Part shown: piece after piece, positions 1 through 5,462 of the stretch
Position numbering within the stretch: position 1 is the first letter of the stretch
Layout of the letters: each line of letters begins with the position of its first letter
NCBI GenBank assembly: GCA_015491705.1
Contig: WFVK01000118.1
Location: 1 to 5,543 of the forward strand
Origin: Nitrospirota bacterium
GTDB taxonomy: Bacteria; Nitrospirota; Thermodesulfovibrionia; UBA6902
Direction: 5' to 3'
Length of the DNA stretch: 5,543 bases
Translations under genes and position numbers: made by a program
The notes under the pieces: generated by a model
The model's input: the letters and a program-made list of their open reading frames with translations, nothing else
What the model was told of the DNA's origin: nothing
The model's database searches: none

Positions 1-42
1 ATTTAATGTTATTATTTTTTTGCTTGCAGTAAAAAAATATTT

Positions 43-158
43 TCCGGTGGCTATACCGGAGGGGTCACACCCGTTCCCATTCCGAACACGGCAGTTAAGC
101 CCTCCATGGCTGATGATACTTGGGCCGCGAGGCCCTGGGAAAGTAAGTAGCCGCCGGA
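43..158 (+). rRNA. rrf: 5S ribosomal RNA
   Basis: This is a complete bacterial 5S rRNA of about 116 nt. The 5' end TCCGGTGGC pairs with the 3' end GCCGCCGGA over nine positions (one G-U) to close helix I, which sets both ends. Inside are the family hallmarks: GGTCACACCCGTTCCCAT, CCGAACACGGCAGTTAAGCCC and a TGATGATACTTGGGCCG stretch. The AT-rich 42 bases before it look like the spacer after a 23S gene, which would lie outside the window. A terminator follows directly, so this is probably the last gene of an rRNA operon. Confidence 0.97.
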
Positions 159-171
159 TTAATTTATCAAT

Positions 172-208
172 AAAGAAGGAGAGCGGTTGCCGCTGTCCTT
201 CTTTTTTT
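172..208 (+). terminator. Rho-independent terminator of the 5S/rRNA unit
   Basis: AAAGAAGGA (172-180) pairs with TCCTTCTTT (196-204). After one G-G mismatch, AGCGG (182-186) pairs with CCGCT (190-194) around a TTG loop. The T run extends to 208. It begins 13 bases after the 5S 3' end, so it should separate rRNA transcription from atpB. Confidence 0.9.
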
Positions 209-228
209 ATGCCGGCAATCAGGCCCAT

Positions 229-261
229 CCTATAAGAAATTTAAATTTACAAATTTATAGG
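229..261. repeat. AT-rich interrupted inverted repeat next to the atpB promoter
   Basis: CCTAT (229-233) pairs with ATAGG (257-261). After a three-base bulge, AAATTT (237-242) pairs with AAATTT (251-256) around an eight-base loop. It directly abuts the TTGACA hexamer at 262. It could be an operator, an UP-like AT-rich promoter element or chance in AT-rich DNA; the sequence does not decide. Confidence 0.35.
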
Positions 262-288
262 TTGACATGAGAGAATATGCTGGATTAT
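262..288 (+). promoter_or_regulatory. Candidate sigma-70 promoter for atpBE
   Basis: A perfect TTGACA -35 hexamer is at 262-267. The best -10 match is GATTAT (283-288, 4 of 6 to TATAAT) at a short 15-base spacing; at the usual 17 bases only TTATCA is found. The site lies between the 5S terminator and the atpB ribosome binding site, where a promoter is expected. The -35 is convincing and the -10 weak. Confidence 0.45.
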
Positions 289-316
289 CATTAACCTTAT
301 TTTCCAAAGGAGATTT

Positions 317-1000
317 ATGGAATCCCCAATTGTTTATCCGGTCAACAAAATGGTAGAAGCAGGAATACCCACCTACGTGGCCTTTTCGTGGGTGGCCACG
401 GCGTTTATTCTTATTATTGCCTTTATGGCGCGCAGGTCGCAGAAACTGGTACCTACGGGAACGCAGAATGTGGTGGAGGTGCTTATTGAATTTTTTCTCG
501 ACCTCGCTGAAAACACCATCGGACATATGGGACGCCACTTCTTTCCCTTTATTGCAACGATTGGAATATATATTCTCGTCTGTAACTTCCTGGGATTAAT
601 TCCGGGCTTTTCCGCCCCCACAGACAACCTGAACACAACGGTCGCCCTTGCACTGCCCGTGTTTTTCGCCACTCATTACTACGGCATCAAGACACATAAG
701 CTCAGTTACATAAAACACTTTGTGGGACCTATACGGTCGCTCCCCGCGCTGCCGTTGATGATTCTGATGTTCGTGATTGAGGTAATAGGACATCTTGCAA
801 GACCCCTGACACTCTCTGTGAGGTTATTCGGCAATATGATAGCAAAGCACAAGATTCTCCTGATACTGGCGATACTCGCACCGGCGATCGTGCCGACCAC
901 CATCCTGGGCCTCGGCGTGCTTGTCGCTATTATCCAGGCATTCGTCTTTGTCCTGCTTACTGCGCTTTATCTTGCCGGTGCAGTTGAAGAGGCACATTAA
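317..1000 (+). CDS. atpB: F0F1 ATP synthase subunit a
   Basis: Subunit a of the F-type ATP synthase, the membrane stator protein that forms the proton half-channels beside the c-ring. The 227 aa length is normal for short bacterial forms. Visible landmarks are LGLIPGF (92-98), a HLARPLTLSVRLFGNM stretch with the essential arginine at R169 (E. coli R210), N173, and a final helix containing IIQAFVFVLL with Q207 (E. coli Q252). Hydrophobic helices lie roughly at 22-37, 76-96, 107-122, 146-165, 180-197 and 198-220, and the C-terminus VEEAH is typical. The start ATG follows AAAGGAG (306-312) by four bases. An oddity is that the E. coli E219 position is H178, flanked by K177 and K179, while the H245 position is G200. 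atpE follows after 34 bases. No atpI or F1 gene is present, so the remaining subunits must be encoded elsewhere. Confidence 0.96.
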   Translation: MESPIVYPVNKMVEAGIPTYVAFSWVATAFILIIAFMARRSQKLVPTGTQNVVEVLIEFFLDLAENTIGHMGRHFFPFIATIGIYILVCNFLGLIPGFSAPTDNLNTTVALALPVFFATHYYGIKTHKLSYIKHFVGPIRSLPALPLMILMFVIEVIGHLARPLTLSVRLFGNMIAKHKILLILAILAPAIVPTTILGLGVLVAIIQAFVFVLLTALYLAGAVEEAH

Positions 1001-1020
1001 AATAAATTTCAAAATAAAAA

Positions 1021-1027
1021 AGGAGGG
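1021..1027 (+). promoter_or_regulatory. Ribosome binding site fixing the atpE start
   Basis: AGGAGGG lies seven bases before the ATG at 1035. It supports this ATG over the in-frame upstream ATG at 921, which is inside atpB and would add 38 residues of unrelated sequence. Confidence 0.85.
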
Positions 1028-1034
1028 AAAATTC

Positions 1035-1385
1035 ATGAAAAGGTTTTTTGCATTGACAGTGCTCGTTCTGATTATGCTGAGCATGGCCTCGGTAGCTTTT
1101 GCCACGGAAGCAGCAACATCCTCATCGCCTGAAAGCTCGAAATTCATGTACTACAGTCTGGCTGCCCTTGCAAGCGGTATCGCCATCGGGCTCGGCGCCC
1201 TGGGTGCCGGTGTAGGCATAGGTGTTGCAACAAGCAAGGCGTGTGAAGGAATAGCAAGGAATCCCGGCACATCCGGAAAGGTAACCACCACAATGATTAT
1301 CGGTCTGGCAATAGCCGAGTCCTGCGCTATTTACGGACTCGTGGTTGCTTTAATTATTCTCTTTGTAAAACCGTTTGGCTTCTAA
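1035..1385 (+). CDS. atpE: F0F1 ATP synthase subunit c, with N-terminal signal peptide
   Basis: Subunit c, the proteolipid whose oligomer is the proton-driven rotor ring. The 116 aa product is longer than the usual 70-90 aa because residues 1-23 form a signal peptide (MKR, a long hydrophobic run, then ASVAFA before TEA). A Ser/Ala-rich linker (24-36) follows. The mature hairpin has helix 1 at about 39-70 with the glycine-rich GALGAGVGIG motif, the polar loop R75-N76-P77, and helix 2 at about 84-111 with the ion-binding carboxylate E95 in IAESCAIYG. At the place of the sodium-ligand glutamine (Q32 of Ilyobacter tartaricus) there is I62, so protons are the likely coupling ion despite the S96 that follows E95. 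C70 and C97 are within the helices. It is probably co-transcribed with atpB and is followed by a hairpin terminator. Confidence 0.96.
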   Translation: MKRFFALTVLVLIMLSMASVAFATEAATSSSPESSKFMYYSLAALASGIAIGLGALGAGVGIGVATSKACEGIARNPGTSGKVTTTMIIGLAIAESCAIYGLVVALIILFVKPFGF

Positions 1386-1413
1386 AAAGTATTTTATTTC
1401 AAGCTGAATAATC

Positions 1414-1449
1414 TAAAGAAAGACAGGAGATATCTCCTGTCTTTCTTTA
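1414..1449 (+). terminator. Terminator after atpE (perfect palindrome)
   Basis: An uninterrupted 36-base palindrome has its centre between 1431 and 1432; the arms are TAAAGAAAGACAGGAGAT and its exact complement. The 3' arm ends CTTTCTTTA, giving only a broken U tract. The stem is symmetric with no fixed loop, so it could also act on the other strand. Position 28 bases after the atpE stop supports termination of the atpBE unit. Confidence 0.8.
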
Positions 1450-1590
1450 TGCATTCCCGCCCGCGAGAATATCATTTTTTATCCTGAAACTGTTAAAATC
1501 TTCCTGTTGTTTTATACGTCGTCCGGTATTCTAATTGCCCCCCTGCAGGGCGGATTTGCCTGAAAAAGGAAATAAATGATAAATTAGATG

Positions 1591-1655
1591 TGCGTAAACC
1601 TGCCGCAATACCTTATATAAGCAACGGGTTTTGTGTGCCCTTGTATTTTTACGCA
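1591..1655 (+). other. Possible structured leader upstream of ftsY
   Basis: TGCGTAAA (1591-1598) is complementary to TTTACGCA (1648-1655). After an eight-base one-sided bulge, AATAC (1607-1611) is complementary to GTATT (1643-1647), so the two helices stack on the 3' side into 13 pairs. GGG (1626-1628) and CCC (1638-1640) could form an inner hairpin. The fold ends 35 bases before the ftsY GTG. I do not recognise it as a known riboswitch or as SRP RNA. The rest of the 1450-1690 gap shows only a small CCCTGCAGGG palindrome at 1541-1550 and no credible ORF. Confidence 0.3.
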
Positions 1656-1690
1656 ACTGCACGATTAATTAAATTCTAAAAGGAGATGCA

Positions 1691-2596
1691 GTGGGATTAG
1701 TTAACCGGCTTAAACAGGGACTGTTCAAGACGAGGAAATCACTGATTGACGAAACCGAAAGGCTGGCCCGCGGAAGAAAGGTTGATGACAGCCTGCTTGA
1801 AGAGTTTGAAGAACTTCTGATCATGGCGGATGTCGGCCCGCAGGCGGCACACTCGATAACAGAGGCGCTGAGAGACAAGGTCAGACAGGAGAAGATACGG
1901 AATGAACGTGATCTCAGGGAGGCATTTAAGGAAGAAGTCAGGAAAATTCTCAAAGAGGGGCACAGGGTGATGTGCGCGGGGGAAAATCCGTATGTCATCC
2001 TGACCGTGGGAGTCAACGGTGTAGGCAAGACCACTACAATCGGCAAGCTTGCCAGACGTTTTACCGATCACGGCTTTACCGTTACGCTTGCCGCGGCGGA
2101 CACGTTCAGGGCTGCCGCAATCGAGCAGCTTGAGATATGGGCTGACAGGGCGGGGGCGCAGATCGTCAAACACAGAAGCGGGGCAGACCCGGCTGCGGTT
2201 GCATTTGACGCCGTTGCCTCAGCCAAATCCAAAAACATTGACGTGGTAATCATCGATACCGCGGGAAGACTCCATACCAAGTCGAACCTTATGGAAGAGC
2301 TGAAGAAGATCAGGCGTGTGATCGGCAGGGAGAAACCTTCCGCTCCTCATGAGGTGCTGCTCGTTCTCGATGCGGTATCCGGTCAGAACGCAATCAGCCA
2401 GGCAAAGATGTTCAATGACGCAGTCGGTGTAACAGGCATTGCACTGACAAAACTGGACGGCACTGCAAAGGGGGGGATCATCCTGGCAATAAACAAAGAG
2501 ACGGACATCCCCGTGAAATTAATCGGCGTGGGAGAGGCGGTCGAAGACCTTCGCGATTTCGATCCCGATGAGTTTGTCCAGGCCCTGTTCGGGTAA
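1691..2596 (+). CDS. ftsY: Signal recognition particle receptor FtsY
   Basis: FtsY is the SRP-family GTPase that docks SRP-ribosome complexes at the inner membrane for co-translational insertion. The 301 aa protein consists of the N and G domains only. It lacks the long acidic A domain of E. coli FtsY and starts with a short amphipathic, basic helix (about residues 2-18) likely to contact lipid. The N domain is about 20-95. In the G domain are the P-loop GVNGVGKTT (107-115), DTFRAAA (137-143), DTAGR (189-193), TKLDGTAKGG (253-262) and the closing GVGEAVEDLRDF (279-290), which distinguishes FtsY from Ffh; there is no methionine-rich M domain. The GTG start is chosen because AAAAGGAG (1678-1685) precedes it by five bases. 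All GTPase motifs are intact. A TolC-family gene follows after 50 bases. Confidence 0.96.
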   Translation: MGLVNRLKQGLFKTRKSLIDETERLARGRKVDDSLLEEFEELLIMADVGPQAAHSITEALRDKVRQEKIRNERDLREAFKEEVRKILKEGHRVMCAGENPYVILTVGVNGVGKTTTIGKLARRFTDHGFTVTLAAADTFRAAAIEQLEIWADRAGAQIVKHRSGADPAAVAFDAVASAKSKNIDVVIIDTAGRLHTKSNLMEELKKIRRVIGREKPSAPHEVLLVLDAVSGQNAISQAKMFNDAVGVTGIALTKLDGTAKGGIILAINKETDIPVKLIGVGEAVEDLRDFDPDEFVQALFG

Positions 2597-2631
2597 AGAC
2601 CGTAATGTTGTATAAACCGGCCGAACTTTTC

Positions 2632-2640
2632 AGGAGAGGA
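2632..2640 (+). promoter_or_regulatory. Ribosome binding site fixing the tolC-like start
   Basis: AGGAGAGGA lies six bases before the ATG at 2647. It favours this start over the in-frame ATG at 2605, which has no good ribosome binding site and would put 14 residues in front of a clean signal peptide. Confidence 0.75.
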
Positions 2641-2646
2641 CAACCC

Positions 2647-3987
2647 ATGAAGAAATTCCTGCTGTTTACATTTTTTTTCTATTTACTGATTCCGTACGGG
2701 GTGCATGCGCAGGAGTTTTCGCTTAACGACCTGTACAGGCTTGCCCTTAAAAAGAGCGAGACAATAAAAATATCGGAAGAAAACGTCTATATTTCCGAAA
2801 AGGAGAAGGACAGGGCATTGTCCACACTGTTTCCTAAATTTTCCGCCTTTGGATCCCATACGAGATACTCGGAAGAAAAAACCGTAAACGCCTCCCTCAT
2901 GCAGCCGGAGTATACCAATGAATGGGGCCTGAGGCTGGACCAGTCCTTTTCCCTGAGCGGCAGGGAACTAACGGCCCTCAAGATCGCCGGACAGGGAATA
3001 AAGCGGAGCATGCTTGAGCTCAGCGCTGCAAAAGAGGAATATCTCTTCAGTGTCGCTTCTTCTTATTACAATGTGCTCAAGGCAAAAAAGGCGCTCGAGA
3101 TAGCGCGTGCAAATGTGGAGAGACTGACAAAACACAGGGACGCCGCCAGGACAAGACTCGAGGTCGGCAGGGCTACAAAGACCGCCCTCTTGCGCGCGGA
3201 GGCGCAACTCGCAGGGGCACAGTCAGAGTTGATCAGGGCTGAAAACAATCTCAGGCTTGCAAAGACCGTTCTTGCAAGAACAGTCGGTATAAACGGGGAG
3301 TATGACCTCAGGGAACCGGATTCAGACGCTACCGCCCCCGTCCATGAAGGGGAACTGAAGCTGTTAACCGGGGATTGCCGCATGACGGCCCTGGATTGCC
3401 TTAAGGAGAGAGCGCTCTCGGAGAGGGCAGAGATAAAAGAACTGCGCATTCAGAAACAAATCGCAGAAGACAGGGTCAGGTATGCCAGGGGGGCATACTG
3501 GCCCAGACTTTCCATAGAAGGAGTATATTACAGACAGGAGAATGAGCCTTCCACGCCTCTTGAACTGAAAGAGAGAATCTACGGGGCGCTGAAGCTGGAG
3601 TTCCCGTTTTTTGAAGGGGGACTCCGGGTGGCGGAAGTCGCTCAGGCAAAGGCGCGCCTGAGACAGGCGGAGCACAGTCTCTCGGACATGAAGCAGTCCG
3701 TCAACGTGGAGGTTGAAAACTCATACCTCAACCTGCTGGCGGAATCGGCCGTGATCTCACGCCTGAAGGCAGAGACCGCCTATGCACGGGATAATTACAA
3801 CGCTGTCTCAAAACAGTTCCGTTACGGCCTCGCCGACAGCGTTGCCGTCATGGATGCCAATACGCTGCTTATCACGGCTGAAAGACAGCTCGCCAATGCC
3901 GGGTATGATTATCAGTTATCCATTTTGAGACTGAGGAAGGCGACAGGGACCCTGTTGAAAGAGATTATCAGTGAAAACCGCGAATAA
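2647..3987 (+). CDS. TolC-family outer-membrane efflux protein
   Basis: Predicted outer-membrane channel of the TolC/OEP family, which forms trimeric exit ducts for efflux pumps or type I secretion. From the chosen start it is 446 aa, a normal length. Residues 1-21 are a Sec signal peptide (MKK, aromatic hydrophobic core, VHA before QEF). The mature protein shows the family's internal duplication, about 24-215 and 258-440. Each half ends in the typical alpha-helical pattern: VGRATKTALLRAEAQLAGAQ at 173-192 and FRYGLADSVAVMDANTLLI at 391-409. Between the halves are C244 and C251, a possible disulfide. No lipobox cysteine follows the signal peptide. The 50-base distance from ftsY suggests one transcript. 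Membrane-fusion and inner-membrane pump genes, often adjacent to such genes, are absent, so the substrate cannot be guessed. Confidence 0.9.
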   Translation: MKKFLLFTFFFYLLIPYGVHAQEFSLNDLYRLALKKSETIKISEENVYISEKEKDRALSTLFPKFSAFGSHTRYSEEKTVNASLMQPEYTNEWGLRLDQSFSLSGRELTALKIAGQGIKRSMLELSAAKEEYLFSVASSYYNVLKAKKALEIARANVERLTKHRDAARTRLEVGRATKTALLRAEAQLAGAQSELIRAENNLRLAKTVLARTVGINGEYDLREPDSDATAPVHEGELKLLTGDCRMTALDCLKERALSERAEIKELRIQKQIAEDRVRYARGAYWPRLSIEGVYYRQENEPSTPLELKERIYGALKLEFPFFEGGLRVAEVAQAKARLRQAEHSLSDMKQSVNVEVENSYLNLLAESAVISRLKAETAYARDNYNAVSKQFRYGLADSVAVMDANTLLITAERQLANAGYDYQLSILRLRKATGTLLKEIISENRE

Positions 3988-4005
3988 TCCCGCATAGTCA
4001 GATTC

Positions 4006-4148
4006 TGTTGCGGAAGCTGATTTTTGAAACTGATTTTGAGCTTGCGTCATTTCGACCAGCGGGAGAAATCTTTATATTGCGACGGGTTAAGATTTCTCAC
4101 TTCGTTCGAAATGACAGCGGGTTGATCAGATAATGACTTTCCGCAACA
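4006..4148 (+). mobile_element. MITE-like palindromic repeat element, copy A (complete)
   Basis: A 143-base element with terminal inverted repeats: TGTTGCGGAA at the left (4006-4015) and its exact complement TTCCGCAACA at the right (4139-4148). Similarity extends to about 17 bases with 14 matches. An internal hairpin occupies 4046-4115. It carries no transposase, and no flanking target-site duplication is evident. Its left 81 bases recur at 5463-5543 in the same orientation with three differences, so it is dispersed rather than unique. The internal GTCATTTCGA...AGAAATCTT core resembles a palindromic intergenic repeat I recall from many unrelated bacterial genomes. A MITE mobilised in trans is the best interpretation; a REP-like structural repeat is the alternative. 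Confidence 0.7.
4046..4115. repeat. Long imperfect hairpin inside repeat copy A
   Basis: Two 27-base arms (4046-4072 and 4089-4115) are complementary at 22 of 27 positions around a 16-base loop. The outer ten (GTCATTTCGA) and inner nine (AGAAATCTT) match perfectly, and the mismatches cluster in the middle eight. There is no U tract, so it is not a standard terminator. As it follows the tolC-like stop by about 60 bases, it could still stabilise or end that mRNA. Confidence 0.75.
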
Positions 4149-4285
4149 TGAACGAATTAATAGTTAAACTGAAGGCAATACTGCACAAGGCCTGTCAGGA
4201 CTTTATTATCGTTTCCTGCGTATTGTTAAAAGAGGCCGGGCAGGAGGCCCGGCGTGTCAGAGAAGGCTTATGTTCTGGGTGGTAA
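4148..4285 (+). CDS. Possible small protein of 45 aa, unrecognised
   Basis: An open frame from ATG 4148 to TAA 4283-4285 encodes 45 residues; an in-frame ATG at 4133 would give 50. The product begins MNELIVKLKAILHKACQDF, then a short hydrophobic FIIVSCVLL run, and ends in a charged stretch EAGQEARRVREG. It looks like a single amphipathic or membrane-touching helix. It overlaps the phosphoesterase start by 16 bases, which would allow translational coupling. Against it: there is no clear ribosome binding site before either ATG, and its start sits at the edge of repeat copy A. It may be a remnant of a longer gene cut by the repeat. I do not recognise it. Confidence 0.28.
   Translation: MNELIVKLKAILHKACQDFIIVSCVLLKEAGQEARRVREGLCSGW
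4235..4253 (+). promoter_or_regulatory. GC-rich hairpin before the phosphoesterase start
   Basis: GCCGGGC (4235-4241) pairs perfectly with GCCCGGC (4247-4253) around the loop AGGAG. It ends 16 bases before the ATG at 4270. The loop is a Shine-Dalgarno core but lies 23 bases from that ATG, too far for normal use; AGAAGG (4261-4266) is the nearer but closely spaced site. There is no U tract, so it is not a terminator. Confidence 0.45.
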
Positions 4286-5400
4286 CGGCATTATACGGAC
4301 TCGCAAACCTTTACATATTTGTCAAACTCTCACATTTCCTGGATTACGGCATTACGGCGAAGACTCTTTTGGGGCTTGCCGTACTGTTGCTTGCCCTGTC
4401 TCCTGTGCTTATTAATTTATACAGCCTCCGGAGGTCCGACAGGCCGGCAAGGATATTTGCATACACAGGCTATATGTGGATGGGGCTGCTTGTTATCTTC
4501 TTCCCATCGGGAATACTTCTGGACATTTATAATCTCATGGTCCGGCACAGTGATTTCAGTTCAATGGCGCTGTCTCCGGATTCGCTGTTTCTGATCCCGT
4601 TTTTCATTTCGGTGACGACGAATATTTACGGTTATTTCGAGGCAAAAAACCTGTGCATCGAGCGTCTGACAATCAGAACTTCCAAACTGCCCCCTGGGGG
4701 CGGTAGTCTGAGAATAGTGCAGATTTCCGATCTGCATCTGGGGATCATCATCAGGGACGAGACACTGGACAGGGTTATCGACAGGATTGAAGAGCTGAAT
4801 CCGGACATGGTGGTCTCAACAGGCGATCTCGTTGACGGGCTTATCATGCATATGGACTATCTGGCGGACAGGCTCGGAAAGGTGAACCCCCCACTCGGCA
4901 AATTCGCCATAATAGGCAATCATGAATTTTACGGCGGCCTGAAAAACACCCTGAAATTTCTCGAGGCGGCGGGCTTCACCGTACTTGAAGACCGTGCCGT
5001 CAGCATAGAAAACATGATTAATATAGCGGGCCTAAGCTACATCCCCGAAGGGAGAAAACAGCGGAAGCAGAAGAGCAATGCCGCTGCAAGGGAAATCCTC
5101 TCCGGGCTCCGGCGTGATATCTTCACCTTACTGTTAAAGCACACGTCCGATGTTGAGGAGGGAACCACGGGACTCTTTGATCTGCAACTTTCGGGACATA
5201 CACATAAGGGGCAGATGTTCCCCATAAATCTGGCCACAATGTTTCTCTTCAGGCATCATTCGGGTTTTACACAATTATCGGACGGTTCCGCCATTTATGT
5301 CAGCCGCGGGGCCGGGACCGCGGGGCCGCCCGTGCGTTTTCTCTCAAAGCCGGAGATAACCCTCATTGAGATCATCACTGCAGGCAGAAATGCCGTCTGA
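4270..5400 (+). CDS. Membrane-anchored calcineurin-like metallophosphoesterase
   Basis: A 376 aa protein with an N-terminal membrane part and a C-terminal metallophosphoesterase domain of the YaeI/YkuE-like class. Four hydrophobic helices are visible at about 1-19, 32-51, 63-86 and 105-124. The catalytic domain (about 146-368) has every metal-site motif: D154-L-H156, GDLVDG with D186, GNHE (216-219), H291 in LLLKHTSD, and GHTHKGQ (309-315) with H310 and H312. A dinuclear metal centre hydrolysing phosphomonoesters or diesters is therefore likely. Family relatives act on lipid-linked phosphates, but the substrate here is unknown. A strongly basic loop (RKQRKQK, 262-268) is unusual-looking. The ATG is the only standard start in this frame after the in-frame stop at 4165, with AGAAGG three bases before it. 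The gene stands alone between two direct copies of a repeat element. Confidence 0.92.
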   Translation: MFWVVTALYGLANLYIFVKLSHFLDYGITAKTLLGLAVLLLALSPVLINLYSLRRSDRPARIFAYTGYMWMGLLVIFFPSGILLDIYNLMVRHSDFSSMALSPDSLFLIPFFISVTTNIYGYFEAKNLCIERLTIRTSKLPPGGGSLRIVQISDLHLGIIIRDETLDRVIDRIEELNPDMVVSTGDLVDGLIMHMDYLADRLGKVNPPLGKFAIIGNHEFYGGLKNTLKFLEAAGFTVLEDRAVSIENMINIAGLSYIPEGRKQRKQKSNAAAREILSGLRRDIFTLLLKHTSDVEEGTTGLFDLQLSGHTHKGQMFPINLATMFLFRHHSGFTQLSDGSAIYVSRGAGTAGPPVRFLSKPEITLIEIITAGRNAV

Positions 5401-5442
5401 AAACACCCCGGCCGCGGGCGGTATTTTCATCCCGCTGTAAGG

Positions 5443-5448
5443 TATAAT
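5443..5448 (+). promoter_or_regulatory. Candidate -10 box before repeat copy B
   Basis: A perfect TATAAT is in GGTATAATGGG, in the spacer 42 bases after the phosphoesterase stop. No good -35 lies 16-18 bases upstream, the nearest partial match (TTTTCA, 5424-5429) being too close. If active, the transcript would start just ahead of repeat copy B and serve a gene beyond the window. The rest of the spacer has only a weak CCCG/CGGG stem near 5407-5418. Confidence 0.3.
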
Positions 5449-5462
5449 GGGTAAATAGTATC

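Noticed and set aside
20..235. Open frame of 71 codons across the 5S gene
   Set aside because: It runs through the 5S rRNA and its terminator, so it is not coding.
921..1034. N-terminal extension of atpE from the ATG at 921
   Set aside because: It overlaps the end of atpB in another frame, and the ATG at 1035 has a strong ribosome binding site and begins a signal peptide.
1556..1585. TTGCCT/TAAATT pair as a promoter for ftsY
   Set aside because: Each box matches the consensus at only 4 of 6 positions with an 18-base gap, no better than chance in an AT-rich spacer.
1450..1690. SRP RNA gene beside ftsY
   Set aside because: I looked for the conserved GGTCAGG...GGAAGGAAGCAGCC tip of 4.5S RNA and did not find it.
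1669..2173. Minus-strand open frames opposite ftsY
   Set aside because: Ser/Leu/Thr-rich composition typical of antisense frames, and the plus strand encodes all the FtsY motifs.
2605..2646. Earlier ATG for the TolC-family gene
   Set aside because: No good ribosome binding site precedes it, and it would place charged residues ahead of a clear signal peptide.
2787..3675. Long minus-strand open frames opposite the TolC-family gene
   Set aside because: They are antisense shadows of a well-supported gene, with low-complexity Ser/Leu/Arg-rich products and no family motifs.
4006..4148. CRISPR-like array from the repeated palindrome
   Set aside because: Only two copies exist, about 1.4 kb apart with a gene between them; there are no regular spacers and no cas genes.
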